Assembly: GCF_902729405.1 (NCBI RefSeq)
Contig: NZ_LR746496.1
Location: 1,488,001 to 1,552,000, forward strand
DNA length: 64,000 bases
Origin: Acididesulfobacillus acetoxydans
GTDB lineage: Bacteria > Bacillota > Desulfitobacteriia > Desulfitobacteriales > Desulfitobacteriaceae
Reading direction: 5' to 3'
Position numbers and translations under genes: made by a program
Shown here: piece by piece, positions 9,187-17,138 of the stretch
Position numbering within the stretch: position 1 is the first letter of the stretch
Layout: the number at the start of each line of letters is the position of its first letter
Notes under the pieces: generated by a model
What the model was told of the DNA's origin: nothing
Databases searched by the model: none
What the model saw: only the letters and a program-made list of their open reading frames with translations

Positions 9187-9840
9187 ATGGAATGGCACTA
9201 TACGAGCTATAGCCCAGAGGATACGCGGAAATTGGGTCTGGCCCTGGGCCGGGTTTTGAGGGGCGGGGATGTCGTGTGTTTGCGCGGAGGCCTTGGAGCG
9301 GGAAAAACCGCTCTGGCCCAGGGGATAGGCGAGGGTTTGGGCCTTGAGGTTCCGGTGACCAGCCCTACGTTTACCCTTATCCAGGAATACAACGATTGTA
9401 TCGCTGAGGATAGGCGGAAACGAAACCGGCGTGAAAATGAGGGTGAGGATCGGATCGAAGCACGAAGTGAACTCGTTCAACTAAAGTTGAACATCGAAAC
9501 TTCGGTGGGGGAACCACTCCCACTTGCAGAAGTGGGAGTCTCACGGTTGGATGAAGACCGGAGCGAGAATTTTAAGGTCGTCCATATGGACTTTTACCGT
9601 TTAACGCAGCCCCAGGAAGCCGAAGTAATTGGGGTCAGCGATTTTTTTCAGGAGGATATACTGGTTTTGATTGAATGGCCGGATATTATTGAAGATATTC
9701 TGCCGGCGGAGCGCCTGGACATCCGGATTGAGGGCGACGGTGAAGAGCCGCGCCGTTTTACCCTGAGCGCTGACTCGGAGGAGTGGGTCGGGCGTTGGCA
9801 GGATCTGCGCGGAGGCATCTATGAAGTATCTGGCAATTGA
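9187..9840 (+). CDS. tsaE: tRNA t6A synthesis ATPase TsaE with a ~60-residue insertion
   Basis: TsaE is the P-loop ATPase that supports TsaB-TsaD in making N6-threonylcarbamoyladenosine at A37 of tRNA. Walker A is GGLGAGKTAL (residues 34-43), the switch segment is VTSPTFTLIQEY, and MDFYRL follows. In the family these last two are nearly adjacent; here about 62 hydrophilic, charged residues lie between residues 69 and 130, making 217 residues instead of about 155. Part of the insert (residues 94-123) is a hairpin repeat also found near moaA (see 9467-9555). A possible -10 (TACAAT, 9153-9158) precedes it. The 3' end overlaps tsaB by 20 bases. Activity with the insert is plausible because a surface loop is extended. 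Confidence 0.9.
   Translation: MEWHYTSYSPEDTRKLGLALGRVLRGGDVVCLRGGLGAGKTALAQGIGEGLGLEVPVTSPTFTLIQEYNDCIAEDRRKRNRRENEGEDRIEARSELVQLKLNIETSVGEPLPLAEVGVSRLDEDRSENFKVVHMDFYRLTQPQEAEVIGVSDFFQEDILVLIEWPDIIEDILPAERLDIRIEGDGEEPRRFTLSADSEEWVGRWQDLRGGIYEVSGN
9467..9555 (+). repeat. Hairpin repeat copy A, inserted in frame in tsaE
   Basis: Starts GTGAACTCGTTCAAC and ends GTGGGAGTCTCACGGTTGG followed by ATGAA. It holds two perfect hairpins: GTTCAAC-TAAA-GTTGAAC and CTCCCACTT-GCAG-AAGTGGGAG. Copies at 24005-24120 and, shorter and inverted, at 24801-24837 share both ends. Relative to copy B it lacks an internal stretch between G-runs. The look is that of a small non-autonomous element of IS200/IS605 type or another mobile hairpin. 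Confidence 0.8.
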
Positions 9841-10564
9841 TACAACGACCAAGGTTAGCGGTCTGGCTTTGGCGGAAGACGGCCGGTTGGTGGGGGAAGG
9901 TTTTTTGCATACCGCCAAGACGCATTCGGAGCGGCTGGTACCTCTTTTGGACCAACTGTTGCGGGCGGCTGGCTGGGGTTTGCGGGATCTGAATTTCATA
10001 GGCGTCGTTCGGGGACCGGGGTCGTTTACAGGTATCCGGATCGGGATTGCGTCCGCCCAGGGTCTGGCCGGGGTGCTCAAGCTTCCGCTGCTCGGAGTCT
10101 TGTCCTTGGATGCTTTGGCTTGGGCGGGTTGGGGGAGGAAGGAAGAGATTGTTCCCATCCTGGATGCCCGCAAAAATGAATGGTATGCCGCCAGATACCG
10201 TTGGCTGGCAGACGGACGGTTGAAGGCTCTGAGTCCGCCCCGAGCCGTTTCCCCCGCTGTTTTAGTCGGCGAATTAAAAGGTATGGACGGGCCTTTTGTT
10301 TTTGTCGGAGACGCCGTGGAAAAATATTGTGACTTTGTTTGCCGGGAGCTGGGGGAACAGGCGATCCTTTTGCCTGATTATCTGGGCTTGCCCCGCGGGG
10401 CTTTTGCGGCTCAAGCCTTGTGGCAGAAGTGGCGGGAAAATCCACGGACGCGGGGGGGAGGAATCCCCGGGGAAGACGAGGAGCGGGTGGAGCCTTATTA
10501 TATCCGTCTATCCGAAGCGGAAGTGAATTGGGCGCGCAGGCATGGAGGCGGCGGGGATGGCTGA
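9821..10564 (+). CDS. tsaB: tRNA t6A synthesis protein TsaB
   Basis: A member of the ASKHA fold, 247 residues, partner of TsaD in threonylcarbamoyl transfer to tRNA. MKYLAIDTTTKVSGLAL at the N terminus and VRGPGSFTGIRIGIASAQGL near residues 65-84 are diagnostic. It overlaps tsaE at its start and rimI at its end, so the tsaE-tsaB-rimI-tsaD order is an operon. TsaB is a catalytically inert paralogue of TsaD. Confidence 0.95.
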   Translation: MKYLAIDTTTKVSGLALAEDGRLVGEGFLHTAKTHSERLVPLLDQLLRAAGWGLRDLNFIGVVRGPGSFTGIRIGIASAQGLAGVLKLPLLGVLSLDALAWAGWGRKEEIVPILDARKNEWYAARYRWLADGRLKALSPPRAVSPAVLVGELKGMDGPFVFVGDAVEKYCDFVCRELGEQAILLPDYLGLPRGAFAAQALWQKWRENPRTRGGGIPGEDEERVEPYYIRLSEAEVNWARRHGGGGDG

Positions 10565-11090
10565 ACGCGGGATGAGGAATTCAGGAACGGATCCTAGGGA
10601 AACGGATTCTTACAGGAGAGGCGGGGAGAAGGCGGAGGAGAGTAGCGAGAAGGGCATTGTGCGTCCCATGCGCATAGAGGACTTGGGGTCGGTCATAGCG
10701 ATTGAACAGGTATCCTTTCCCACTCCGTGGTCGATTCATTCTTTCGCTACGGAATTGCGCGATAACGAATATGCTCGTTATCATTGCCTGGAGGTAGGCG
10801 GTCTGGTTATTGGGTATATGGGCTTGTGGTTTATTCTGGATGAGGGGCATATTACGAACGTGGCGATTATGCCGGGTCACAGAGGCAGGCATTGGGGAGA
10901 GTTTCTCATGCGCTCGGTGATGAGCAAGATGGCTATGGAAGGAATGGAACGCATGACCTTGGAAGTCAGGGTTTCGAATGACCCCGCGCGCCGGCTCTAC
11001 GAACGCTTGGGCTTCAAAGTCGCAGGCCGGCGCAAGGGCTATTATGTCGATACCCGGGAAGACGCCCTCATTATGTGGCTGGAGCTCTAA
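10557..11090 (+). CDS. rimI: Ribosomal-protein alanine N-acetyltransferase RimI
   Basis: GNAT acetyltransferase of 177 residues; the classical substrate of RimI is the N terminus of ribosomal protein S18. The GNAT core begins near residue 35 (IVRPMRIEDLGSVIAIE) and contains the CoA-binding segment, here PGHRGRHWGEFLM, in place of the commoner QGxGxG, plus VSNDPARRLYERLGF. About 35 charged residues precede the core, longer than usual. ATG 10557 follows GGAGGCGGCGGGG; an upstream ATG at 10542 is possible. It is translationally overlapped with tsaB. Confidence 0.88.
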   Translation: MAERGMRNSGTDPRETDSYRRGGEKAEESSEKGIVRPMRIEDLGSVIAIEQVSFPTPWSIHSFATELRDNEYARYHCLEVGGLVIGYMGLWFILDEGHITNVAIMPGHRGRHWGEFLMRSVMSKMAMEGMERMTLEVRVSNDPARRLYERLGFKVAGRRKGYYVDTREDALIMWLEL

Positions 11091-11091
11091 A

Positions 11092-11145
11092 CAGAGGTCG
11101 GAAGCCAGAGGCCAGAAATCGGAGGTCAGAAGCCAGAGGGAGTTT
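11092..11145 (+). repeat. Purine-rich near-repeats between rimI and tsaD
   Basis: Units like GAAGCCAGAGG and CGGAGGTCAG alternate about four times. An upstream ATG frame of tsaD would translate them as an Arg/Glu-rich extension, which I think is not real protein. Confidence 0.45.
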
Positions 11146-11170
11146 ACAGCGTGGAGCGGAGGCAAGGTCG

Positions 11171-12211
11171 GTGTCATACGGAGAAATAAAACAGTCGGAT
11201 GCGGGTCTCTTGATCTTGGGCATTGAAACCAGCTGTGATGAGACAGCAGCCGCGGTTCTGAAAAATGGGACGGAATTACTTAGCCATGTCATCTCCTCCC
11301 AGATCACCACCCATCAGAAGTACGGGGGGGTGGTGCCGGAAATCGCCTCGCGGGAACACCTTCTCCATTTTCAACAGGTGGTGGAAAAGGCGATGGCGGG
11401 GGCAAAGGTTGACTACGGAGATCTGGCTGCCATAGCGGTGACTTACGGTCCGGGTTTAGTCGGTTCGCTGTTGGTCGGTGTGGCTGGGGCTAAAGCGATC
11501 GCTTATGCAGCCGGAGTTCCTCTCATCGGTGTCAACCACCTGGAGGCGCACATCTATGCCAACTTCCTCGTGCACCCGCACTTGGTTTTCCCTTGCCTGG
11601 CTCTGCTGGTATCGGGGGGACACACCCATCTTATCCTCCTCCGTGGGCATGGCGATTATGAGGTTCTGGGCCGGACTCGGGACGACGCGGCAGGGGAGGC
11701 CCTCGATAAAGTGGCCCGTACGCTGGGGTTGGGTTATCCTGGCGGACCGCAGGTGCAGAAGGCGGCGGCGGCGGGGAATGCGGCTGCCTTTGATTTTCCC
11801 AGGGCCATGCTTGAACCCGGAAGCCTGGATTTCAGTTTCAGCGGCATGAAGTCCGCTGTCTTGAACGCGCTCAACACAGCCCGAATGAAGGGCATAAACC
11901 TAGGCGTTCCGGATTTGGCGGCTTCGTTTCAACAGGCTGTTGTCGATGTCTTGGTGCGTAAAACCTTACTGGCTGTTGAGCAGACTGGGGTTACGCATGT
12001 CCTGCTGGCGGGAGGGGTCGCGGCCAATGATCTGTTACGCAAAACGCTGACCCAGGAACTGAAGGAGCGGGAGGGGCGGCTTTTCTTTCCGCCCCCGCAC
12101 CTCTGCACAGATAATGGCGCCATGGTGGCTTCGGCCGGTTATCATCGTTATCTGGCCCGGGATTTCGCTCCCTGGACGCTCAATGCCGTGCCGGGGCTGA
12201 ACTTGACTTAA
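11171..12211 (+). CDS. tsaD: tRNA t6A threonylcarbamoyltransferase TsaD
   Basis: Catalytic subunit of t6A synthesis, 346 residues. It transfers the threonylcarbamoyl group from threonylcarbamoyl-AMP to A37 of ANN-decoding tRNAs. Family marks: LGIETSCDETAAAVL, the metal-binding HLEAHIYA with two histidines (HxxxH), SGGHTHLIL, and AGGVAANDLLR. I chose GTG 11171 behind GGAGGCAAGG: the ATG at 11075 would add 32 low-complexity residues encoded by the repeat at 11092-11145. Last gene of the tsaE operon. Confidence 0.95.
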   Translation: MSYGEIKQSDAGLLILGIETSCDETAAAVLKNGTELLSHVISSQITTHQKYGGVVPEIASREHLLHFQQVVEKAMAGAKVDYGDLAAIAVTYGPGLVGSLLVGVAGAKAIAYAAGVPLIGVNHLEAHIYANFLVHPHLVFPCLALLVSGGHTHLILLRGHGDYEVLGRTRDDAAGEALDKVARTLGLGYPGGPQVQKAAAAGNAAAFDFPRAMLEPGSLDFSFSGMKSAVLNALNTARMKGINLGVPDLAASFQQAVVDVLVRKTLLAVEQTGVTHVLLAGGVAANDLLRKTLTQELKEREGRLFFPPPHLCTDNGAMVASAGYHRYLARDFAPWTLNAVPGLNLT

Positions 12212-12372
12212 GAGTCGGTTAAGAAATTCCTGCAGGATTTGACAGCATTTTCCGTGCTGGCGGGGGGATGCTTGTTCGGTGGATATTCGTTTCTGTGGAC
12301 AATGTGGGTAAGTCTGTTTATAAGTGCAGGGGGCGGGTTTGCGAAGCCGCCGACCGGGGTGAAAAAATCACG

Positions 12373-12410
12373 GACTTATCCACAGGTTCTGTGCATAAGG
12401 TGGATAAGTC
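12373..12410. promoter_or_regulatory. 11-bp inverted repeat with DnaA-box sequence
   Basis: GACTTATCCAC (12373-12383) and GTGGATAAGTC (12400-12410) are perfect inverted repeats. TTATCCACA at 12376-12384 matches the DnaA-box consensus exactly. The gap 12212-12666 has no gene; this site is its only clear structure. Chance, a DnaA-titrating site or a transcription regulator site are all possible. Confidence 0.5.
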
Positions 12411-12666
12411 AGCCGGAAGGCTTAAAAACGGACTTTACTCTGGGGACAATTTTGTGACTTAAGCGGGGATAAAAAAACAGGGACTTGGTCCGGATGGGAA
12501 CACTAGGTTAAGAAACCCGGGTGCAGGGGCGCGAAGGACAAGATTCAGCGGGGAGATGAGGCGAAAAGAAGCGGAGTTTTTCACCTCTGCCGCGGAGTAT
12601 ATGCATGTATGGGCTTGTTTTGGGCCTTGCGGGCATGTATTGCTCGCAGAAAAAGGAGGGCTCGCT

Positions 12667-13740
12667 TTGGTTCCGGTCTTGGTTTTTCTTCTCCTCGGGG
12701 TACTCTGCGGCTGGAAGGCTTGGTTACCCCGTCGTATTTTGTACCAAAGTTCGCGAATGGTAACACTGGGGGTTTTCTTCCTGTTGCTAACCATGGGCAT
12801 TCGTATCGGTGCAGACAGGACCATCTTAGGGCGGCTGGGTTCCTATGGCTTTCAGGCTTTCCTCTTCGCCGTCAGCACGGTCTTGGCCAGTTTGGTTTTG
12901 GTCAGCGGGTTTGAACGCCTGTCAGGCCGGAGGTGGGTTCACCGCTCAGAGGCGAAAGTGGGCGGCAGTCAAGTTCTGTCCGAAGATATGATCGAAGCGG
13001 CACCCCCAGGAGGGGTAAAAAGCCCCAAAGAAACGAGTCAACCCGTGCGGGAAGCGGGAGGGAAAAAAATTAGGGGTGAGTGCAACCGCGCACGGGAGAA
13101 CCGGCCTGAGCCCGATGCCGAGGCCGAGAAAAAGCCGCTGCGCATGATCGGGTTGATCCTGGCGGCTCTTGCGGCCGGCATCTTGGTCGGTCTCAGCCAT
13201 CTTGTCCACGGATTGGAACAATACTTGACGGGTTTGACCGACGGAGCCCTCTATTTCACCTTATTCTCGGTCGGTCTTGATTTGGGTGGCAGCAAGGAGC
13301 TTTGGCGAGAGGTCCGCAGTTTAGGGTGGTACGTCTTATTGGCTCCTCTGGGGGTGGCGGCGGCCAGCGTCGGAGCCGGGATGCTGATGGGCAAACTCTT
13401 GGGCTGGACTTGGCGGGAAGGCGGAGCCGTGGGGGCGGGTTTCGGTTGGTACAGCCTTTCCGGGGTGCTCATTACTCAGCTGGACTCGGTGGCCTTAGGG
13501 ACCGTCGCTTTTCTGGCCAATGTTTTCCGGGAACTACTCTCTATTCTCCTGCTCCCGCTGCTCGCCCGCCGCATGGGGGTTCTCTCCTTGGTCGCTCCGG
13601 GCGGGGCCACGACCATGGACACGACTTTGCCCGTTATTGCGGCAGTGGGACCGCCCGAGGTGGTCGTCATAGCGCTTGTCAACGGAATTACTCTGTCCGC
13701 ACTGGTGCCCGTCCTGGTTCCGCTGCTGTTGGGGAAATAA
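12667..13740 (+). CDS. lysO: LysO-family lysine exporter (DUF340)
   Basis: Inner-membrane protein with two hydrophobic halves joined by a charged linker at about residues 110-160. The C-terminal half carries the LysO-type FSVGLDLG, GAGFGWYSLSGVL and ANVFREL stretches, where acidic residues in the membrane are needed for lysine export in the characterised E. coli protein. The start is set by AAAGGAGGG six bases before TTG 12667; upstream ATGs would add a soluble leader with poor ribosome sites. The linker is longer than in typical LysO. Stands alone. Confidence 0.82.
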   Translation: MVPVLVFLLLGVLCGWKAWLPRRILYQSSRMVTLGVFFLLLTMGIRIGADRTILGRLGSYGFQAFLFAVSTVLASLVLVSGFERLSGRRWVHRSEAKVGGSQVLSEDMIEAAPPGGVKSPKETSQPVREAGGKKIRGECNRARENRPEPDAEAEKKPLRMIGLILAALAAGILVGLSHLVHGLEQYLTGLTDGALYFTLFSVGLDLGGSKELWREVRSLGWYVLLAPLGVAAASVGAGMLMGKLLGWTWREGGAVGAGFGWYSLSGVLITQLDSVALGTVAFLANVFRELLSILLLPLLARRMGVLSLVAPGGATTMDTTLPVIAAVGPPEVVVIALVNGITLSALVPVLVPLLLGK

Positions 13741-13885
13741 GTCCTGGCCAAATGCTACCAAAGTCTGACATCGTTGCCCGAACATCCTGGAAGGGAGGAG
13801 CGCTTTTTCGGCCGGGTGCCTTGCCCAGCCGCGTTCATCAAGGAGGTTCCGAATATTTTTGTTGGGCAAAAAGTTTCTTCCGGCG

Positions 13886-13913
13886 GCAGGATTTAGGGGT
13901 TATTGATCGAATA
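13886..13913 (+). other. GCAGGATTTAGGGG...ATCGAATA intergenic motif
   Basis: Resembles the motif at 1833 (GCAGGAATTACGGAG then TTTGGCGAA). The gap 13741-14017 has no gene. The TCGAA part recalls a Spo0A box, but the match is weak. Confidence 0.25.
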
Positions 13914-14017
13914 TTTTTACTGTAAGCCAAGTTTGGCGCTGTTCACGTATGAAGTTTTTTAATCTGCCTGGCAAATGTTCGCAGTCAAAAAAAGGTGAAA
14001 AAAGATGAGGAGATTTT

Positions 14018-14605
14018 GTGCCAATGGACCGCAAGAAGGAAGTGCGCACTCTGGCCCTAAACCGGCGGGCCGCTTTGTCTGAAAATGAGCGCCGTCTCAA
14101 GAGCCGGCAGATCCAAAGTCTGGTCGCGGCTTTGCCGGAATATAAGCAAGCGCGAACCGTCATGCTCTTTCTTAATTTCCGGGATGAAGCGGAAACGACA
14201 GGCTTGGCGGCGCAGACGCTGGCGGAGGGCAAGGGCCTGGTGCTTCCTCGCTGCGCTCCGGGGGGCCTTTTGATTCCCGCGTTTATTCACGACCTGGATC
14301 AAGATGTCGAGCCGGGAACCTGGGGGATCAGAGAACCGAAGAAGGACTGCCTGAGGGAGGCGAATCCGGAAAGCGTGGATTTCGTGCTGGTACCGGGAGC
14401 GGCTTTTGATCGGCAAGGCAACCGTCTCGGTTATGGCGGCGGATATTATGATCGGTTTTTTGCGCGTTTGCGTCCCATGGCAGCGAGGGTGGCGATCGGT
14501 TTTGCGGTTCAAGTGCTGCCCGAGGTGCCGGTTGACGAACACGATCAAAAAATAGATATTTTGGTGACTGAGGAAGGGGTGGAGCGTTTTCACAAAACCC
14601 GGTAA
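14018..14605 (+). CDS. 5-formyltetrahydrofolate cyclo-ligase
   Basis: ATP-dependent enzyme of 195 residues that converts 5-formyl-THF to 5,10-methenyl-THF in folate one-carbon metabolism. Signature stretches are RALNRRAAL near the N terminus (ATP site Arg), LVPGAAFDRQGNRLGYGGGYYDRF at about 126-149 (seen in two blocks), and the conserved DEHDQKID near the end. GTG 14018 follows GATGAGGAG. Its place directly before formate dehydrogenase genes suits a one-carbon economy, though the gap of some 40 bases does not prove a shared transcript. Confidence 0.9.
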   Translation: MPMDRKKEVRTLALNRRAALSENERRLKSRQIQSLVAALPEYKQARTVMLFLNFRDEAETTGLAAQTLAEGKGLVLPRCAPGGLLIPAFIHDLDQDVEPGTWGIREPKKDCLREANPESVDFVLVPGAAFDRQGNRLGYGGGYYDRFFARLRPMAARVAIGFAVQVLPEVPVDEHDQKIDILVTEEGVERFHKTR

Positions 14606-14647
14606 GGCCGTGGGCCTTTGCGGAAAAAGATAGGGGAGGGATTGTGT

Positions 14648-15130
14648 TTGTGTGATGTGTGTCAGGATCTGGTCGATCCGAAGGAGACGAAATTGGCGGA
14701 GCTTTTGGCCGGTTACGCGGGGCAGAAAGGAGCCTTGATTCCGGTCTTGCAGAAAGCTCAAGAAATTTACGGTTATCTGCCGGCTGACGTGCTCAGACGT
14801 GTCGGGCGGGGGCTTAAAATTCCAGTAGCCAGGGTTTACGGTGTGGCGACTTTTTACGCGCAGTTCCGTCTGACTCCCATGGGGCGAAATGTTTTGCGAG
14901 TTTGCTTAGGAACTGCCTGCCATGTGCGGGGCGGGGCCAAAGTCCTGGAGACGATTGAACAGGAATTGGGTGTGAAGGACGGCGGTACGACTGAAGACCA
15001 ACGCTTTACCCTGGAGATTGTCGCTTGCATCGGAGCCTGCGGCTTGGCTCCCACGATGATGATTAACGACCAGGTTCATGGGCGCCTGACGCCGGACAAA
15101 GTTGGCGGTATTCTCGCCCAATACGAGTGA
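14648..15130 (+). CDS. NuoE-like [2Fe-2S] subunit of NAD-linked formate dehydrogenase
   Basis: Thioredoxin-fold protein of about 160 residues with the four cysteine ligands of a [2Fe-2S] cluster: CLGTACHVRGG and CIGACGLAP. In NuoE/HydC-type subunits it passes electrons between the flavin subunit and the rest of the complex. No ATG is available; TTG 14648 lies 8 bases after GGGGAGGG, while TTG 14618 would add ten residues. It overlaps nothing and is 10 bases from the next gene, so the three subunit genes form one operon. Confidence 0.88.
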   Translation: MCDVCQDLVDPKETKLAELLAGYAGQKGALIPVLQKAQEIYGYLPADVLRRVGRGLKIPVARVYGVATFYAQFRLTPMGRNVLRVCLGTACHVRGGAKVLETIEQELGVKDGGTTEDQRFTLEIVACIGACGLAPTMMINDQVHGRLTPDKVGGILAQYE

Positions 15131-15140
15131 GGGAAAGGGG

Positions 15141-17105
15141 ATGGAGACGATGAAGACACTGTTGGACCCCTGCTGTGAGCGCTGTACACATACCCCTGAA
15201 ACCCCTTGCCGCGACTATATCCGTTGCTTGACGGCAGGACCATTGTGCCATGATGATCCCGGGTGCCGGGCAAAAAGGTCTGGGCTTCTGGCCGAACTGC
15301 GCCCGACCCAAGGGTCGGAAGAGGGTCAGCAAATTTTGGTATGTGCCGGAACGGGTTGTGCCTCATCGGGTGCGCATAAGGTTGTGTCAGCCCTGGAGGG
15401 GGAGCTTCAGCGACAGGGCCTTGACAGTGAGGTCAAGGTGGTGGCCACGGGTTGCCATGGATTTTGCGAGCAGGGGCCGACTTTGATTATCGAGCCCGCG
15501 CATACGGTTTATACTTTGGTCAAACAGGGTGATGTGGCGGAAATTGTACAGAAGGAATTCAAAGAAAAGCAAAGGGTGGAAAACCTGCTCTATCAAGATC
15601 CTTTGACGGGACAGTCAGCCGCGACCTTTGCAAACATTCGTTTCTTTGCCCAGCAAACGCGGGTGGTTCTCGGCAACTGCGGGTTCATCAATCCGGAAAG
15701 AATTGAAGAATATATAGCCCATGACGGCTATCAGGGAATTGCTAAGGCTTTGCAGGAGATGTCTTCGGATCAGGTCATCGAGGAGGTCAAGGCGTCCGGC
15801 CTGCGGGGACGGGGCGGAGCCGGTTTTCCGACAGGATTAAAGTGGAGCTTTTGCCGCCAGTCTGCGGGCGAAAAGAAGTATATCATCTGCAATGCGGATG
15901 AAGGGGATCCCGGGGCGTTCATGGACCGGGGCGTTTTGGAAGGGGACCCGCACGCGGTTATTGAGGGTATGCTGATAGGTGCTTACGCGATTGGTGCGGA
16001 CGAAGGATACGTCTATTGCCGGGCGGAGTATCCGCTGGCGATAAAGCATATGGAAATTGCCATTCGCCAAGCGGAGGCAGCGGGGCTCTTGGGGAACAAC
16101 ATTCTTGACTCCGGTTTCAATTTTCATCTGTCGATCCGGGCCGGGGCAGGAGCTTTCGTCTGCGGGGAAGAGACCGCCCTAATGGCTTCCATCGAAGGGA
16201 AGCGGGGAATGCCTAAGGTTCGCCCGCCGTTTCCGGCGCAGAGCGGTCTTTGGGGCAAACCGACCAATATCAACAATGTCGAAACCTGGGCCAATGTTCC
16301 CCACATTCTCAGGCGCGGAGCCGCTTGGTATGCCCAGTACGGGACAGAAAAGAGCAAAGGCACCAAGATTTTTGCTTTGACCGGCAAGGTGAACAACACA
16401 GGTTTAGTTGAAGTTCCCATGGGGATGAGCCTGAGAAAGATCATCTTCGACATCGGCGGTGGGATTCAAAACGGCAAGAAATTTAAAGCGGTCCAGATCG
16501 GCGGTCCCTCAGGCGGTTGCCTGCCGGACGAGATGTTGGATTTACCGGTGGACTATGACACTTTGACCCGGGCCGGAGCCATGGTGGGTTCCGGAGGTTT
16601 GGTCGTCATGGATGAGACGACGTGTATGGTTGACATCGCGCGTTTCTTCTTGAACTTTTCACAGTCTGAGTCCTGCGGGAAGTGTACGCCTTGCCGGGAA
16701 GGAACCAAGCGCATGTGGGAGATACTGGATCGGATTACGAAAGGGGAAGGCAAAGAAGAAGATCTCGACACACTGGAACATTTAGCCCATGTGGTTAAAG
16801 AAACTTCTCTTTGCGGGTTAGGGCAGAACGCGCCGAATCCGGTACTGTCTACTTTGAAATATTTCCGGGATGAGTTTGAAGCGCATATTCGCGACAAAAC
16901 TTGTCCGGCCCATGTCTGTGCGGCTTTACTGACCTATACGATCGATGCGGAAAAGTGCAAGAAATGCGGCTTGTGCGCGCGAGCCTGTCCGGCCGCTTGC
17001 ATCAGCGGGGACAAAAAAACTCCCTACGTGATCGACACGGAAAAATGCATTAAATGTGGCACCTGCTTGGATACCTGTAAATTCGGCGCGGTGGTGCGCG
17101 CCTAG
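15141..17105 (+). CDS. NuoF/HydB-like NAD- and FMN-binding subunit with extra Fe-S domains
   Basis: A 654-residue subunit that takes electrons to or from NAD(P). Order of parts: a Cys-rich N-terminal stretch (CCERC, then PCRDY and PLC-H pairs), a thioredoxin-like [2Fe-2S] domain (CAGTGC and GCHGFC, about 65-110), the NuoF core with GRGGAGFPTGLKW and CNADEGDPGAF for FMN/NADH, SLBB, the [4Fe-4S] motif ESCGKCTPCREG, and a C-terminal double [4Fe-4S] ferredoxin (CKKCGLCARACP, CIKCGTCLDTC). This layout is that of HydB and of FdhB in NADP- or bifurcating formate dehydrogenases. The Cys-rich N terminus is an unusual extension. ATG 15141 follows GGGAAAGGGG; ATG 15150 is an alternative. Confidence 0.9.
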   Translation: METMKTLLDPCCERCTHTPETPCRDYIRCLTAGPLCHDDPGCRAKRSGLLAELRPTQGSEEGQQILVCAGTGCASSGAHKVVSALEGELQRQGLDSEVKVVATGCHGFCEQGPTLIIEPAHTVYTLVKQGDVAEIVQKEFKEKQRVENLLYQDPLTGQSAATFANIRFFAQQTRVVLGNCGFINPERIEEYIAHDGYQGIAKALQEMSSDQVIEEVKASGLRGRGGAGFPTGLKWSFCRQSAGEKKYIICNADEGDPGAFMDRGVLEGDPHAVIEGMLIGAYAIGADEGYVYCRAEYPLAIKHMEIAIRQAEAAGLLGNNILDSGFNFHLSIRAGAGAFVCGEETALMASIEGKRGMPKVRPPFPAQSGLWGKPTNINNVETWANVPHILRRGAAWYAQYGTEKSKGTKIFALTGKVNNTGLVEVPMGMSLRKIIFDIGGGIQNGKKFKAVQIGGPSGGCLPDEMLDLPVDYDTLTRAGAMVGSGGLVVMDETTCMVDIARFFLNFSQSESCGKCTPCREGTKRMWEILDRITKGEGKEEDLDTLEHLAHVVKETSLCGLGQNAPNPVLSTLKYFRDEFEAHIRDKTCPAHVCAALLTYTIDAEKCKKCGLCARACPAACISGDKKTPYVIDTEKCIKCGTCLDTCKFGAVVRA

Positions 17106-17138
17106 CGGGTCCTGGTTTTGAGAAAGGAGCGAAATCGT

